Positions 24,539-33,559 of a stretch of DNA of 64,000 nt are shown here, piece by piece. Both the position numbers and the translations under genes were made by a program. Source of the stretch: Methylobacterium sp. J-067 (lineage in GTDB: Bacteria; Pseudomonadota; Alphaproteobacteria; Rhizobiales; Beijerinckiaceae); NCBI RefSeq assembly GCF_022829465.1, contig NZ_JAKSXZ010000040.1, positions 16,887 to 80,886 of the forward strand, in the 5' to 3' direction. Within the stretch, counting starts at the first letter, position 1, and the number at the start of each line of letters is the position of its first letter. The notes beneath the pieces are model-generated. The model worked only from the letters and a program-made list of their open reading frames with translations, did no database searches and was not told the origin of the DNA.

Positions 24539-25539
24539 CGGTTCATCGGACGAAACTCCTGATCGTCGGCGCCGGTCCGGCCGGCTACACGGCCGCGATC
24601 TACGGGGCGCGGGCGAACCTGCAGCCTCTCCTGGTGACTGGGCTTCAGCCGGGCGGACAGCTCACCATCACCACGGAGGTCGAGAACTATCCGGGCTTCG
24701 CGCGCGCGATCCAGGGCCCCGACCTCGTCGAGCAGATGCGGGAGCAGGCCGAGCACGTCGGAACCCGGATCCTCTCCGACACCATCATATCCGTCGATCT
24801 CTCCCGGCGGCCGTTCGAAGCCGTCGGCGACAGCGGCGACACCTACCGCGCCGACACGATCGTCGCCGCCACCGGCGCGCAGGCCCGCTGGCTCGGGCTG
24901 CCCTCCGAGTTGGCGCTCAACGGCGCCGGGGTCTCGGCCTGTGCGACCTGCGACGGCTTCTTCTACCGCGGCAAGGAAGTCGTGGTCGTGGGCGGCGGCA
25001 ACACCGCCGTCGAGGAGGCGCTCTACCTCGCCAACCTCGCCGCGAAGGTGACCGTGGTCCATCGGCGCGACCGCTTCCGGGCGGAGCCGATCCTGCAGGA
25101 CCGGCTGGCGGCCCATCCCAGGATCGCGGTCGTCTGGAACCACGTGGTCGAGGAGATCCTCGGCCGGGACGAGCCCGTGAAGGCGGTCACGGGCGTGCGG
25201 CTGCGCGATGTCGGGAGCGGCGACGCCCGCGATCTGACGGCCGACGGCGTCTTCGTCGCCATCGGGCACGATCCCGCGACGGCGCTCTTCCACGGGCAGG
25301 TCGAGATGGAGGCCGGCGGCTACATCCGGATCTCCCCGTGGTCCACCAAGACCTCGGTCCCGGGATTCTTCGGGGCCGGCGACTGCGCGGAGAGCGTCTA
25401 CCGGCAGGCGGTCGTAGCCGCCGGGATGGGCTGCATGGCGGCCCTGGAGGCGGAAAAGTTCCTGGCCGACCACGCAGCGGATCCCGCGGTCCGGGCCGAG
25501 GAGCGGAGCACGCGCGCGATGATCGGCGCCTACGCCTGA
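24535..25539 (+). CDS. trxB: Thioredoxin reductase-like flavoprotein
   Basis: The 334-residue protein shows the TrxB layout. FAD binding is in LLIVGAGPAGYTAAIYGA, the redox centre is Cys-Ala-Thr-Cys (ACATCDGFFYRGKEV), the NADPH motif is VVVVGGGNTAVEEALYLA, and GFFGAGDCAE is the C-terminal FAD motif. E. coli TrxB is 321 residues. The four-base overlap with the GntR gene ties it to the UGSC module. It could be a dedicated reductase for the thioredoxin-fused protein rather than the general cellular enzyme, but that is inference. Confidence 0.9.
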   Translation: MTVHRTKLLIVGAGPAGYTAAIYGARANLQPLLVTGLQPGGQLTITTEVENYPGFARAIQGPDLVEQMREQAEHVGTRILSDTIISVDLSRRPFEAVGDSGDTYRADTIVAATGAQARWLGLPSELALNGAGVSACATCDGFFYRGKEVVVVGGGNTAVEEALYLANLAAKVTVVHRRDRFRAEPILQDRLAAHPRIAVVWNHVVEEILGRDEPVKAVTGVRLRDVGSGDARDLTADGVFVAIGHDPATALFHGQVEMEAGGYIRISPWSTKTSVPGFFGAGDCAESVYRQAVVAAGMGCMAALEAEKFLADHAADPAVRAEERSTRAMIGAYA

Positions 25540-25577
25540 TCCGGCCGCGGACCGTCGAGCCCGAAGGAGTCCCCCAC

Positions 25578-26588
25578 ATGGTGTCGTTCCATCGCCGCGA
25601 AATTGTGGCTGCCCTGGCCGGGGCGGCCGTCAGCGACCTGATCCCGGCGCGCGCTGACGCCGCGCCCGATCCCGCAGGCGATCCAATAGGCGATCCGGCT
25701 ATCCGGCGCGTCAGGGTAGGCGTCCTCGACGTGGCCTATCGCGAGTCCGGCCCGCCGGATGGGCATCCGGTGATCCTGCTCCACGGCTTTCCCTACGACG
25801 TCCATGCCTACGCGGCGGTCGCGCCCGTTCTGGCGAAGGCGGGCCGGCGCGTGATCGTGCCCTACCTGCGCGGCTACGGACCGACCCGGTTCATCGAGGC
25901 CGCCACCCCGCGGGTCGGCCAGCAGGCCGCGCTGGGCAACGACCTCCTCGCCCTCCTCGACGCGCTGGACCTCCGCAGGGCGACGCTGGCCGGCTTCGAC
26001 TGGGGCGCCCGCGCGGCGTGTGTGGCGGCGGCGCTCCATCCCGAACGGGTCAGCGGCCTCGTCAGCAGTGGCGGCCCCGGCTACAACATCCAGAATCGCG
26101 CGGACTTCCTGAGGCCGCGTGACGCCGCGTTCGAGCGCCGTCACTGGTTCTACTGGTACCTGAACGCGCAGCGCGGCAGGACGGCCTTCTCGAACGATCC
26201 CGCCGGCTTCTGCCGCTATCTGTGGCACGACTTCTCGCCGACCTGGAACTTCGACGATGCGACCTTCGCCCGGACCGCTGCGGCGTTCGAGAACCCCGAC
26301 TTCGTGACCGTGGCGCTGCACTCCTACCGCTTCCGCATCGGCGAGGTGCCTGGCGATCCCGCGCTGGAGCCGATCGAGCGGCAGCTCTCCGCCAGCCCGC
26401 AGATCACGGTCCCGACGATCGTGCTGGAAGGCGCCGACGAAGGCGTCGATCCGCCGGAACCTCCGGGGGCCGCAGCCCCGCATTTCACGCAGCTGCGCCG
26501 CACGACGGTGCTGAACGGCGTCGGCCACAACGCGCCCCAGGAGGCGCCGGACCTGTTCGCTGCCGCCATCCTGGACCTCGACCGCTGA
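25578..26588 (+). CDS. Exported alpha/beta hydrolase, Asp-nucleophile type
   Basis: The 336-residue protein begins MVSFHRREIVAALAGAAVSD, a probable Tat or Sec signal ending near ADA. The oxyanion motif is ILLHGFPYD. The nucleophile is Asp141 in LAGFDWGARAA, and the histidine is in NGVGHNAPQEA. The Asp nucleophile and GFDWG context resemble epoxide hydrolases and haloacetate dehalogenases. A good ribosome-binding site (GAAGGAG) precedes the ATG at 25578. It follows trxB by 38 bases on the same strand and may be co-transcribed with it. Confidence 0.85.
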   Translation: MVSFHRREIVAALAGAAVSDLIPARADAAPDPAGDPIGDPAIRRVRVGVLDVAYRESGPPDGHPVILLHGFPYDVHAYAAVAPVLAKAGRRVIVPYLRGYGPTRFIEAATPRVGQQAALGNDLLALLDALDLRRATLAGFDWGARAACVAAALHPERVSGLVSSGGPGYNIQNRADFLRPRDAAFERRHWFYWYLNAQRGRTAFSNDPAGFCRYLWHDFSPTWNFDDATFARTAAAFENPDFVTVALHSYRFRIGEVPGDPALEPIERQLSASPQITVPTIVLEGADEGVDPPEPPGAAAPHFTQLRRTTVLNGVGHNAPQEAPDLFAAAILDLDR

Positions 26589-26784
26589 CCGCGCCTAGTC
26601 CGGTCCGAAGGTCGTCTCCGCCCGCATCCTCCGGCAGATATCGCTCCGGCTGAGCCGCCGGGCGCGGCGCCGGGCCCTGGGGCCGGGCTGGACGGCCTGA
26701 ACGTAGCGCGGCCTTGGAACGCGCCGCTCCCCGCGCCGGGACGACGATGCCGGCAATGGCGTGAGGGCGGAAGCCTGTTCCCGA

Positions 26785-28071
26785 TCAGGCGTGGGCTAGG
26801 GCGGCCTCGAATTCCGCGTCCGGCAGATGCGCGCCCCCCGTGGTCCAGACCACGTGGGTGGCGGCTGCCAGATCCGCCGGCTCCGCCCCGCCGACGAACC
26901 CGCCGACGGCGGCGAAGCCCGAGGCCGCGGAGGGTTCGAGGCGCATCCCCGCGCCCGTCCAGAGCGCCTTCAGCCAAGCGAACAGATCCGCGTCGGGCAC
27001 GGTCACCACCGCGTCGATGAGCGCGCCGACGGTCCGGGCAATCAGCAGGGAGGCGCTGGCCACCGCCAGCCCGTCGGCCGCCGTCCGGTTGTCGAGCCCG
27101 GCCTCGTAGACGCTGACCGAACGGTCGAGCCCTGCCGCGAGCTGCACGAGCATGCAGGGCGAGGCCACCGGCTCCACGAAGACGGGCCGGACCGCGTCGC
27201 CGAACAGCAGCGTCAGGCCGAAGGTCACGCCCCCCGGCGCGCCGCCGACGCCGCAGGGGAGGTAGACGTAGAGCGGATGCGCCGCGTCGACCGCGATCCC
27301 AGCCGCCGCGAGCTGGCGCTGCAGGTCGAGCGCCGCCGCCGCGTAGCCGAGAAACAGATCGACCGAATCCTCGTCGTCGACGAAGTGGGCATCGGCGCGG
27401 TCCCGGAAGGCGTCCCGCGCCGCGGCCACCGCGCGCCCGTAATCGCCCGGATACTCGACGACGCGCGCGCCGAGCTCGCGCAGGCGCTGCTTCTTCCAGG
27501 CCTTGGCGTCGTGCGACATGTGCACCTCGACCGCGAAGCCGAGAGCCCGGCCCATCACGCCGACGCTGAAGCCGAGATTGCCGGTGCTGCCGACCGCGAT
27601 CGTGTGCCGGGCGAACAGATCGCGGAAGGCGCCGGACGCGAACGCCGCGTAGGACAGGCCGGGCCGCAGAAGCCCCGCCGCCCCGGCCAGCGCCTCGGCG
27701 TAGGTCAGAACCTCGTAGACGCCGCCGCGCGCCTTGATGCAGCCGGTCACCGGCAGGTCGTGGTCGGCCTTGACCCAGACGGAACCCGGCGCGCCGCCGA
27801 GGACGCGCCGGGCGAGGTCGGCCGGGAGGGGAAGCAGCGGCGAGTCGATCCGGCCATCCTGCGTGCCCGCGAACAGCTTGGCCAGCAGGGGGTCGAAGCG
27901 CCGCCAGCGCGCCTCCGCGCCGCGCATGTCGGCCTTGGAGAACGCCGAGGCGGCCAGCACCGACGCGGCGCACCCGCGGTGCGGGTTGCGCCAGACGATC
28001 GGTTCGGCTCGCCGCACCGCCGCAGGGATCGCGTCATCGCCGGAGGTCTCGCGCGGCAGGGTGGCGGTCAT
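26785..28071 (-). CDS. dsdA: D-serine ammonia-lyase (dehydratase)
   Basis: The 428-residue protein closely follows DsdA. The PLP lysine is in LPVTGCIKARGGVYEVL, the phosphate/cofactor region is HTIAVGSTGNLGFSVGVMGR, then YVYLPCGVGGAPGGVTFGL, and the C-terminal RLEPSAASGFA. Family length is about 440 residues. It converts D-serine to pyruvate and ammonia with PLP, removing a toxic amino acid or supplying carbon. The usual neighbours dsdX and dsdC are not nearby. A serine-active SDR gene lies just upstream on the same strand. Confidence 0.93.
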   Translation of the reverse strand: MTATLPRETSGDDAIPAAVRRAEPIVWRNPHRGCAASVLAASAFSKADMRGAEARWRRFDPLLAKLFAGTQDGRIDSPLLPLPADLARRVLGGAPGSVWVKADHDLPVTGCIKARGGVYEVLTYAEALAGAAGLLRPGLSYAAFASGAFRDLFARHTIAVGSTGNLGFSVGVMGRALGFAVEVHMSHDAKAWKKQRLRELGARVVEYPGDYGRAVAAARDAFRDRADAHFVDDEDSVDLFLGYAAAALDLQRQLAAAGIAVDAAHPLYVYLPCGVGGAPGGVTFGLTLLFGDAVRPVFVEPVASPCMLVQLAAGLDRSVSVYEAGLDNRTAADGLAVASASLLIARTVGALIDAVVTVPDADLFAWLKALWTGAGMRLEPSAASGFAAVGGFVGGAEPADLAAATHVVWTTGGAHLPDAEFEAALAHA

Positions 28072-28196
28072 GGCATCCTCTTGGGCAATTGTCGGTCGCG
28101 CGGGCTCGGGCCTGCCTACGCCCCGAGGCGCCGCGTGGGCTGCCCCTCATCCGCGGCCCTGCCACGGATCGTTCGCCGCCACGCCTCTTCCTGAGT

Positions 28197-28961
28197 TCAG
28201 CGGCCGCCCAGGCCGCCCCGGTGCACGACGAGCGGGCCGAAGGCCTGACTGACCGGCATGAGCTCGATGACGTTGATGTTCACGCGGGGCGGCCGGGTGG
28301 CGGCCCAGAACACCGTGTCGGCGACGTCCTCGGGCGTGAGCGCGTCGGCGCCGTCGTAGACGCCCGCGGCACGGGTATCGTCGCCGCGGAACCGCACGTT
28401 GGAGAACTCGGTGCCGCCGACGAGGCCCGGATCGATCTCGGTGACGCGCACCCGCGTGCCGACGAGATCGGCGCGCAGGTTGAGCGAGAGCTGCCGGACG
28501 AACGCCTTCGTGGCCCCGTAGACGTTTCCGCCGGGATAGGGGTAGCTCGCCGCCGTCGAGCCGATGTTGACGATGTGGCCGCCGTCGCGCGCGATCATCC
28601 CCGGCAGCACCGCGTGGGTCATGTACATCAGGCCCTTGACGTTGGTGTCGACCATCGCCTCCCAGCCGTTGAGGTCCGCCGCCTGCGCGGGTTCGAGCCC
28701 CACGGCGAGGCCGGCATTGTTGACCAGCACGTCGATGGCCGCATAGGCCGCCGGAAGGCCGGCGACCGCCTCCTCCACCGCCCGCCTGTCCCGGACGTCG
28801 AGTTCGAGGGTGTGGACCATCTGATCGCCGAGCTCGTCGACGATCGCCTGGAGCCGCTCCCGGCGGCGCCCGGCCGCAACGACTTTGTGGCCGGTCCGTG
28901 CGAAGCGCCGCGCGATCGCGAGGCCGAAGCCCGACGTCGCGCCGGTGACGAGGATGCTCAT
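28197..28961 (-). CDS. YdfG-type short-chain dehydrogenase (3-hydroxy acid/serine)
   Basis: This 254-residue classical SDR has the TGATSGFGLAIARRF cofactor motif, NNAG in IDVLVNNAGLAVG, the catalytic Ser in NIGSTAASYPYPGG, and Tyr-x3-Lys in VYGATKAFVRQL. The spacing and the GLVGGTEFSNVRF segment match E. coli YdfG, which oxidises L-serine, L-allo-threonine and 3-hydroxypropionate with NADP. Neighbouring dsdA suggests a combined serine or hydroxy-acid catabolism role. An Asp/Arg choice at the end of beta 2 (AAGRRRERL) indicates NADP. Confidence 0.88.
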   Translation of the reverse strand: MSILVTGATSGFGLAIARRFARTGHKVVAAGRRRERLQAIVDELGDQMVHTLELDVRDRRAVEEAVAGLPAAYAAIDVLVNNAGLAVGLEPAQAADLNGWEAMVDTNVKGLMYMTHAVLPGMIARDGGHIVNIGSTAASYPYPGGNVYGATKAFVRQLSLNLRADLVGTRVRVTEIDPGLVGGTEFSNVRFRGDDTRAAGVYDGADALTPEDVADTVFWAATRPPRVNINVIELMPVSQAFGPLVVHRGGLGGR

Positions 28962-29011
28962 GCGATCTCCTGCCTATTCTGGGAATGTCCGGCGGCGCGC
29001 CCGCGAGACGG

Positions 29012-29407
29012 TCAGGCTGTCTCGTCCTTGACGTAGGATGCAAGGCCGTTGCCGAAAGACCACTCGTCGCGCCCGTTCGGCGAGAGGACGATCAGCACGT
29101 CCTCCGGGCGCAGCCCGGGATTCTCCACGAGGTTGTCGGTGATCGCCCGGTAGAGCGCCTTCTTCTGCGGCGTCTCGCGCCAGTTTCCGGCGACGATGTT
29201 GATGATCGCGAGGTCGTCGGTGCGATGCAGGCCCAGGTAGTCCGGGTCGTAGATCAACTCGTCCCGCGCATGCTGGTGGATGAGCTGGAAGCGATCGTCG
29301 GCCGGCACGCCATAGGCCTCCATCAGGCCGCGATGGACGCCGTCCGATATCGCCCGGATGTGCTCCGATGACTTGCCCTTGATCAGCGAAATACGAACGA
29401 GAGGCAT
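29012..29407 (-). CDS. Tautomerase-superfamily protein, malonate semialdehyde decarboxylase-like
   Basis: The 131-residue protein starts Met-Pro-Leu-Val-Arg, providing the N-terminal Pro nucleophile after Met removal. Its length and layout match the malonate semialdehyde decarboxylase group. The segment YGVPADDRFQLIHQH aligns with the family's PANDRYQ, including the key Asp, and ends with DEWSFGNGLASYVKDE. Of the paired arginines near residue 73-75, only one is evident (GNWRETPQKK), so specificity may differ. It diverges from a LysR gene, which probably controls it. Confidence 0.82.
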   Translation of the reverse strand: MPLVRISLIKGKSSEHIRAISDGVHRGLMEAYGVPADDRFQLIHQHARDELIYDPDYLGLHRTDDLAIINIVAGNWRETPQKKALYRAITDNLVENPGLRPEDVLIVLSPNGRDEWSFGNGLASYVKDETA

Positions 29408-29529
29408 GGACGTGGTGTCCTCCGACAGGTTCCGTCGCGTCCCGATGGACTTGACGCGAACGGTCTACAGCAGCACCATCGTTCTGAAAATTCGAAACTA
29501 CAGAACAGTAATATCGATAAGACCGAACG

Positions 29530-30414
29530 ATGATGATCCGCACCAACCTCGACATGGACGTGCTCCGGACCTTCGTGACCGGGTTCGAGCTCGGCAGCTT
29601 CGCCCGGGCGGCCGAGCGCCTGGGCCGGTCGCAATCGGCCGTCAGCACGCAGCTTCGGAAGCTGGAGGAGCAGGTCGGGCAACCGCTTGTGCAGAAGGCC
29701 GGACGCGGACTCGCCCTGACGCCGGCCGGCGAGAGCATGCTCGGCTACGCGAAGCGGCTGCTGGATCTCAACGATGAGGCGGTCGATCGTCTCCGCGGTA
29801 CGGAACTCGAAGGCTGGGCGCGTCTCGGCCTCGTGCAGGACTTCGCCGAGAGCTGGCTCCCGGCGGTCCTGAAACGCTTCTCCCGGGCCTATCCTCGGGT
29901 GCGCATCGAGGTCCAAGTGGGCCTCGGGGCGCACCTCGTCGAGAAGACGCTGAAGGGCGAACTCGACACCGCCCTGGTCTGGGGGGACGTAGGCGATGCC
30001 CCCCATGCCCAGCGGGTCGCCGCGGTGCCGATCCACTGGATCGGTCAGCCCGACTGGCCGGGCCTCGCGAGTCTCGGGCGGGAGCCTCTACCGTTCGCGG
30101 CCTTCGCGCCGCCGTGCACGTTCCGGTCCGCGGCCGTCGCCGCCCTGGACGGAGATGGTCTGCCCTGGCGTCTGGTCTTCACGAGCCCCAGCCTCTCGGG
30201 TCTCTGGGCTGCGGCCGAGGGTGGGCTCGGCATCACGGCGCGGACGGCCGTCGGTCTGCCGAAGACGCTGAGCGTGCTCGACCCAGCAGGGACAGGGCTG
30301 CCAGCCCTTCCGTGTGCGCCGCTCACCCTTCATCAGGCGGAAGCCGACCTGTCGCCGGCCGTCGCCCGGCTCACGGATATTCTGCTTGAGACGATCCGGG
30401 AGCATGTCGCGTAG
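29530..30414 (+). CDS. LysR-family transcriptional regulator
   Basis: The 294-residue protein has a LysR HTH (LDMDVLRTFVTGFELGSFAR, AAERLGRSQSAVSTQLRKLE, LTPAGESMLGYAKRLLD) and the substrate-binding domain from residue 95 onward. A start at the second ATG (MDVLRTF) is possible. It faces the tautomerase gene across 122 bases, which contain the TTCGAAACTACAGAACAG-like AT-rich stretch. This is the classical arrangement for LysR control of a divergent target. Confidence 0.9.
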   Translation: MMIRTNLDMDVLRTFVTGFELGSFARAAERLGRSQSAVSTQLRKLEEQVGQPLVQKAGRGLALTPAGESMLGYAKRLLDLNDEAVDRLRGTELEGWARLGLVQDFAESWLPAVLKRFSRAYPRVRIEVQVGLGAHLVEKTLKGELDTALVWGDVGDAPHAQRVAAVPIHWIGQPDWPGLASLGREPLPFAAFAPPCTFRSAAVAALDGDGLPWRLVFTSPSLSGLWAAAEGGLGITARTAVGLPKTLSVLDPAGTGLPALPCAPLTLHQAEADLSPAVARLTDILLETIREHVA

Positions 30415-30636
30415 AGCTCGGACCATATGGCTCCCTGCCTGCCTCCCGCAGGATCCACGCTCCCGCAGCCCGAGGCGCTCGAACACGGATTACGCCACGG
30501 ACCGGCAGCGCCGCGATCATTCGGTTTTTCAGAAGATTCTATGATGAAATTTCAAATTTACCAAGCCATCCCCGGCCGATAGCACCGTCTTGCGGATTGC
30601 CGCCGGAGCGGTGGCGAATGGGTGGGAGAGGCAGCC

Positions 30637-31023
30637 ATGCCCTTCATAAACGTCAAGGTGGCAGGCCGGAAACTGGCGCAGAGTCATATCGAGCGGATCC
30701 AGGCGGGCGTCACGACCCTGATGACCGACGTCCTGCACAAGGTCGGCCCCCTCGTCGGGGTGCTGGTCGAGGAGGTGCCACTGGCGGGATGGAACGTCGG
30801 CGCCGCGCCGGTCGCGTGCGCCGCGCAGGTCGATGCCATCATCAGCGCGGAAACCAACACGGCCGAGGAGAAGGGCCAGTTCATCGCCGAGGCGAGCCGC
30901 CTCCTGAAAGACGTTCTCGGCTCCCAGCTCGCGGAAGTATCCTATGTCGTCATCCACGAGGTGCCGAAGGACAGTTGGGGCTACGACGGTCTGACCCAGG
31001 CTTACCGGGCACAGAACCGTTGA
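30637..31023 (+). CDS. Tautomerase-superfamily protein (4-oxalocrotonate tautomerase type)
   Basis: The protein begins MPFINVKVAGRKLAQSHIER, giving Pro2 as the likely catalytic base. It continues with a helix and a second beta-alpha-beta unit (AAQVDAIISAETNTAEEKGQ, AEVSYVVIHEVPKDSWGYDG). At 128 residues it is a fused double-unit tautomerase. The ATG at 30637 follows a good purine-rich ribosome-binding site (GGGAGAGG). It lies downstream of the LysR gene but 220 bases away. The substrate is unknown. Confidence 0.8.
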   Translation: MPFINVKVAGRKLAQSHIERIQAGVTTLMTDVLHKVGPLVGVLVEEVPLAGWNVGAAPVACAAQVDAIISAETNTAEEKGQFIAEASRLLKDVLGSQLAEVSYVVIHEVPKDSWGYDGLTQAYRAQNR

Positions 31024-31213
31024 ACGCGACGCGCGTCTCGCCGCGGCCAACCTCAGGACCCGAGCACCGCGGGTCTCAACGCATCATCGGCCCCCGCGCG
31101 GACGCTCGTTGAGCCGATGGTTGCGGTTTCTAAGACGCGGCCTCGACTATGCCCTTTGCCGTCTCGCGTATCCCTCCGCGAACGCACGCGTGGCGTAAAT
31201 CGATCACGGCCTC

Positions 31214-31654
31214 ATGAAAGGCCTCGGTGGTCGAACGCCGGATTACTTCGCGCGCCATCCGCAACCGGATACCCCCGCCGACCTGGAGACGCATCGCTGC
31301 GTGAACTACCGCCTCGTCGGCGGGGGCGGCCTGTTGCCATGGGAATCCGCCCACGACGGAAGTGAGGTTCGCATCCGAGTGCGCGGGCAACTGGTCGTGA
31401 ACGACGGAGCCCTCGCGGCGGCTGCCGTGCGGGCGGGGGCCGGGCTCGGCTACATGCTGAAGGACGACGTAGCCGACGACCTTGAGTGGGGGCGGCTCGT
31501 CCAGATGCTGGAGCTGTTGAGCCCGCCCTTTCCTGGCTGCCACCTGTACTTCCCCGACCGGCAGGTCACCCCGGCCCCGCGGTGCCTCGTCGAGACTCTG
31601 CGCTGGAAAAGGTCGGCGGCGCGGGAGCCTGCCGCGCCGCCGGACTGTGCCTAG
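31214..31654 (+). pseudogene. LysR regulator remnant, effector domain only
   Basis: The frame encodes only the last 140 residues of a LysR effector domain. It contains TPDYFARHPQPDTPADLETH, then CVNYRLVGGGGLLPWESAHD and FPGCHLYFPDRQV, all typical of the C-terminal half. There is no helix-turn-helix upstream, and the 100 bases before it are out of frame (ACGCGTGGCGTAAATCGA contains a stop). The gene has therefore lost its DNA-binding half and is probably inactive. Confidence 0.75.
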
Positions 31655-31667
31655 TCGGAGGCGTGCC

Positions 31668-32546
31668 TCAGGCGCCGCGCCAGCCCCGCGCGACCTCACC
31701 CGCGAAGTCGCGGTAGCTGCGCGGCCGGTGACCGAGCAGGCCGGCGACGCGTTCCACCTCGGCTTCGCTCGCCACGGCGCCGTCCTCCTGGTAGCGGCGC
31801 ATCATCACCTTCAGGTCGTAGGCGAGCCAATCGGGGGCGAAGCTCCTCAGACGGCTCTCCAGCATGTCGAGGTCATCGCCGCCGTAGCGTACCTCCCGGC
31901 CCAGCGCCTCGGACCAGATCCCGGCCAGCGCCGGCCCCGTCAGGGCATCGGGGCCGACGAGGTCGTAGGTCTCGGGCGGCAGGGGACCGGCGGCCCGCTC
32001 CCGGCGCAGGAGCTCGATGGCCGCCGCCTCGGCGATGTCGCGGATGTCGACCATCGAGACGCCCTTGCTCCCGAGCGGAACCCCGAAGATGCCAGCGCCG
32101 AGCAGAGGCTCCTTCTGGGCGAAGTCGTTCTGCATGAAGTAGGCGGGCCGCAGCACCGTCGCCGGCAGGTTCATCACCGCGATCATCCGTTCGACCGCGT
32201 GCTTGCCGATGAAGTGAGGTGCATCGACGTAGTCGCCGCCCCTGTAGACCGAGAGGTAGACGATGCCCCGCACGCCGGCCTCGCGGGCGAGGCTCAAAGC
32301 GGTGATGGCCTGGGTCAGCTCATCCGGCACGTTGGCGACCAGCAGGAACAGGGTGTCGATGCCGGTGAGCGCCGCCCGCATGGCGTCGATGTCGGCGGGG
32401 TCGCCGGCGACCGCTTCGACGCCCACGGGGAACTGCGCCTTTCCGGGCGAGCGGGTCAGGGCGCGCACCGAGGCGCCAGCCTGGGCGAGGTGATCGACGA
32501 CCGCCGAGCCGATGCGGCCGGTGGCACCTGTGACGAGGATGGTCAT
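31668..32546 (-). CDS. NmrA-type NAD(P)-binding protein
   Basis: From the ATG at 32546 the product has 292 residues and begins MTILVTGATGRIGSAVVDHL, an atypical-SDR nucleotide-binding motif. Downstream segments (GIDTLFLLVANVPDELTQAI, GVRGIVYLSVYRGG, LRPAYFMQNDF) are characteristic of the NmrA/azoreductase-like group, which often senses NADP or reduces quinones. It diverges from a LysR gene at 32654, a common arrangement for such proteins. The longer upstream extension of the frame overlaps the regulator's promoter and was rejected. Confidence 0.85.
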   Translation of the reverse strand: MTILVTGATGRIGSAVVDHLAQAGASVRALTRSPGKAQFPVGVEAVAGDPADIDAMRAALTGIDTLFLLVANVPDELTQAITALSLAREAGVRGIVYLSVYRGGDYVDAPHFIGKHAVERMIAVMNLPATVLRPAYFMQNDFAQKEPLLGAGIFGVPLGSKGVSMVDIRDIAEAAAIELLRRERAAGPLPPETYDLVGPDALTGPALAGIWSEALGREVRYGGDDLDMLESRLRSFAPDWLAYDLKVMMRRYQEDGAVASEAEVERVAGLLGHRPRSYRDFAGEVARGWRGA

Positions 32547-32653
32547 GACTGTTCTCCGGATGGGGCGGTCCGGTGGGGGCCGCCGATGACCAGAAGATGT
32601 GCCGTTCCCTTCGCGAGCCATAGACGGCATTATCGGGACTGGGTGTCCCAAAT

Positions 32654-33559
32654 ATGGAACGACCTATGGATCTCTCGGCGCTATCGGATTTCAACCTCGT
32701 CGCCGGCCATGGCGGCTTCGGCCGGGCGGCGCGGGCCAGCGGTCGCCCCAAGGCGACGCTGTCGCGGCGGGTCAGTGAACTCGAAGCGAGCCTCGGGACC
32801 CGGCTGATCGAACGGGGCGGTCATAGTCTGCGCCTGACCGAGGCAGGGGCGCTGCTGCATGCCCGCACGGGACCGCTGCTCGGCGAGATCGCGGAGGTCG
32901 GCGCCTCCGTAGGCGGGGGCCTCGATAAGCCTCGCGGACGGCTGCGGCTGAGTGCGCCGCTGCTCCTCTCGGATACCCAACTCGGCCGCGTGGCTGCGAC
33001 CTTCATCCGAGCCTACCCCGAGGTCGATCTGGAGATCCGCTCGGAGGACCGCTTCGTCGATCCGGTGGATGAGGATTTTGACGTCGTTATCCGCGTGAAC
33101 CCGAAGCCAGATGAGCGCCTCGTCGGACGGTGCGTGCTGCGGGACGAGCAATGGCTCGTCGCCGAGCCCGGGGCAGTGCTACCCGAACCGCTGAACGGCA
33201 GCGACGTCGTTGACCTACCCAGCGTCGTTCGATCGTTGCCACGGCCAGGCGAGACGTGGTGCGTGCACGGGGGGCGCGACCGCAGGAGCTACCGGCCAGT
33301 GCCGGTCCTGCGCCTGTCCTCGCTGCCGACGGTGCGGGACGCGGTGGTGGCGGGGGCCGGAGCCGCGCTCCTGCCGCGCTCGCTGGTCGGCAGTGACGTC
33401 GCCGCCGGCCGCTTGACGTGCTGGGGTTGGCTCGAAGGCCCGCCAACGGAACTATGGGCGCTCTATACCTCAAGGCGGCTGGTGAGCCCGAAGGTAAAAG
33501 CTTTCGTCGCCCATCTGGCGGATGCGCTCGCTGGCCCAGGTGGAGCAGTTCCTTCGTGA
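32654..33559 (+). CDS. LysR-family transcriptional regulator
   Basis: The 301-residue protein has the N-terminal LysR HTH (LSALSDFNLVAGHGGFGRAA, RPKATLSRRVSELEASLGTR) and an effector-binding domain (LRLSAPLLLSDTQLGRVAAT to the C-terminus). It is most similar in style to the AaeR/DhcR-like group that regulates neighbouring oxidoreductases. It diverges from the NmrA-type gene with 107 bases between starts. A second ATG twelve bases downstream (MDLSALS) is an alternative start. Confidence 0.9.
   Translation: MERPMDLSALSDFNLVAGHGGFGRAARASGRPKATLSRRVSELEASLGTRLIERGGHSLRLTEAGALLHARTGPLLGEIAEVGASVGGGLDKPRGRLRLSAPLLLSDTQLGRVAATFIRAYPEVDLEIRSEDRFVDPVDEDFDVVIRVNPKPDERLVGRCVLRDEQWLVAEPGAVLPEPLNGSDVVDLPSVVRSLPRPGETWCVHGGRDRRSYRPVPVLRLSSLPTVRDAVVAGAGAALLPRSLVGSDVAAGRLTCWGWLEGPPTELWALYTSRRLVSPKVKAFVAHLADALAGPGGAVPS

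Noticed and set aside
31647..32807. Long plus-strand open frame of 386 codons
   Set aside because: It runs antisense to the NmrA-type gene and has the Arg/Gly/His-rich composition of a high-GC shadow, with no domain.
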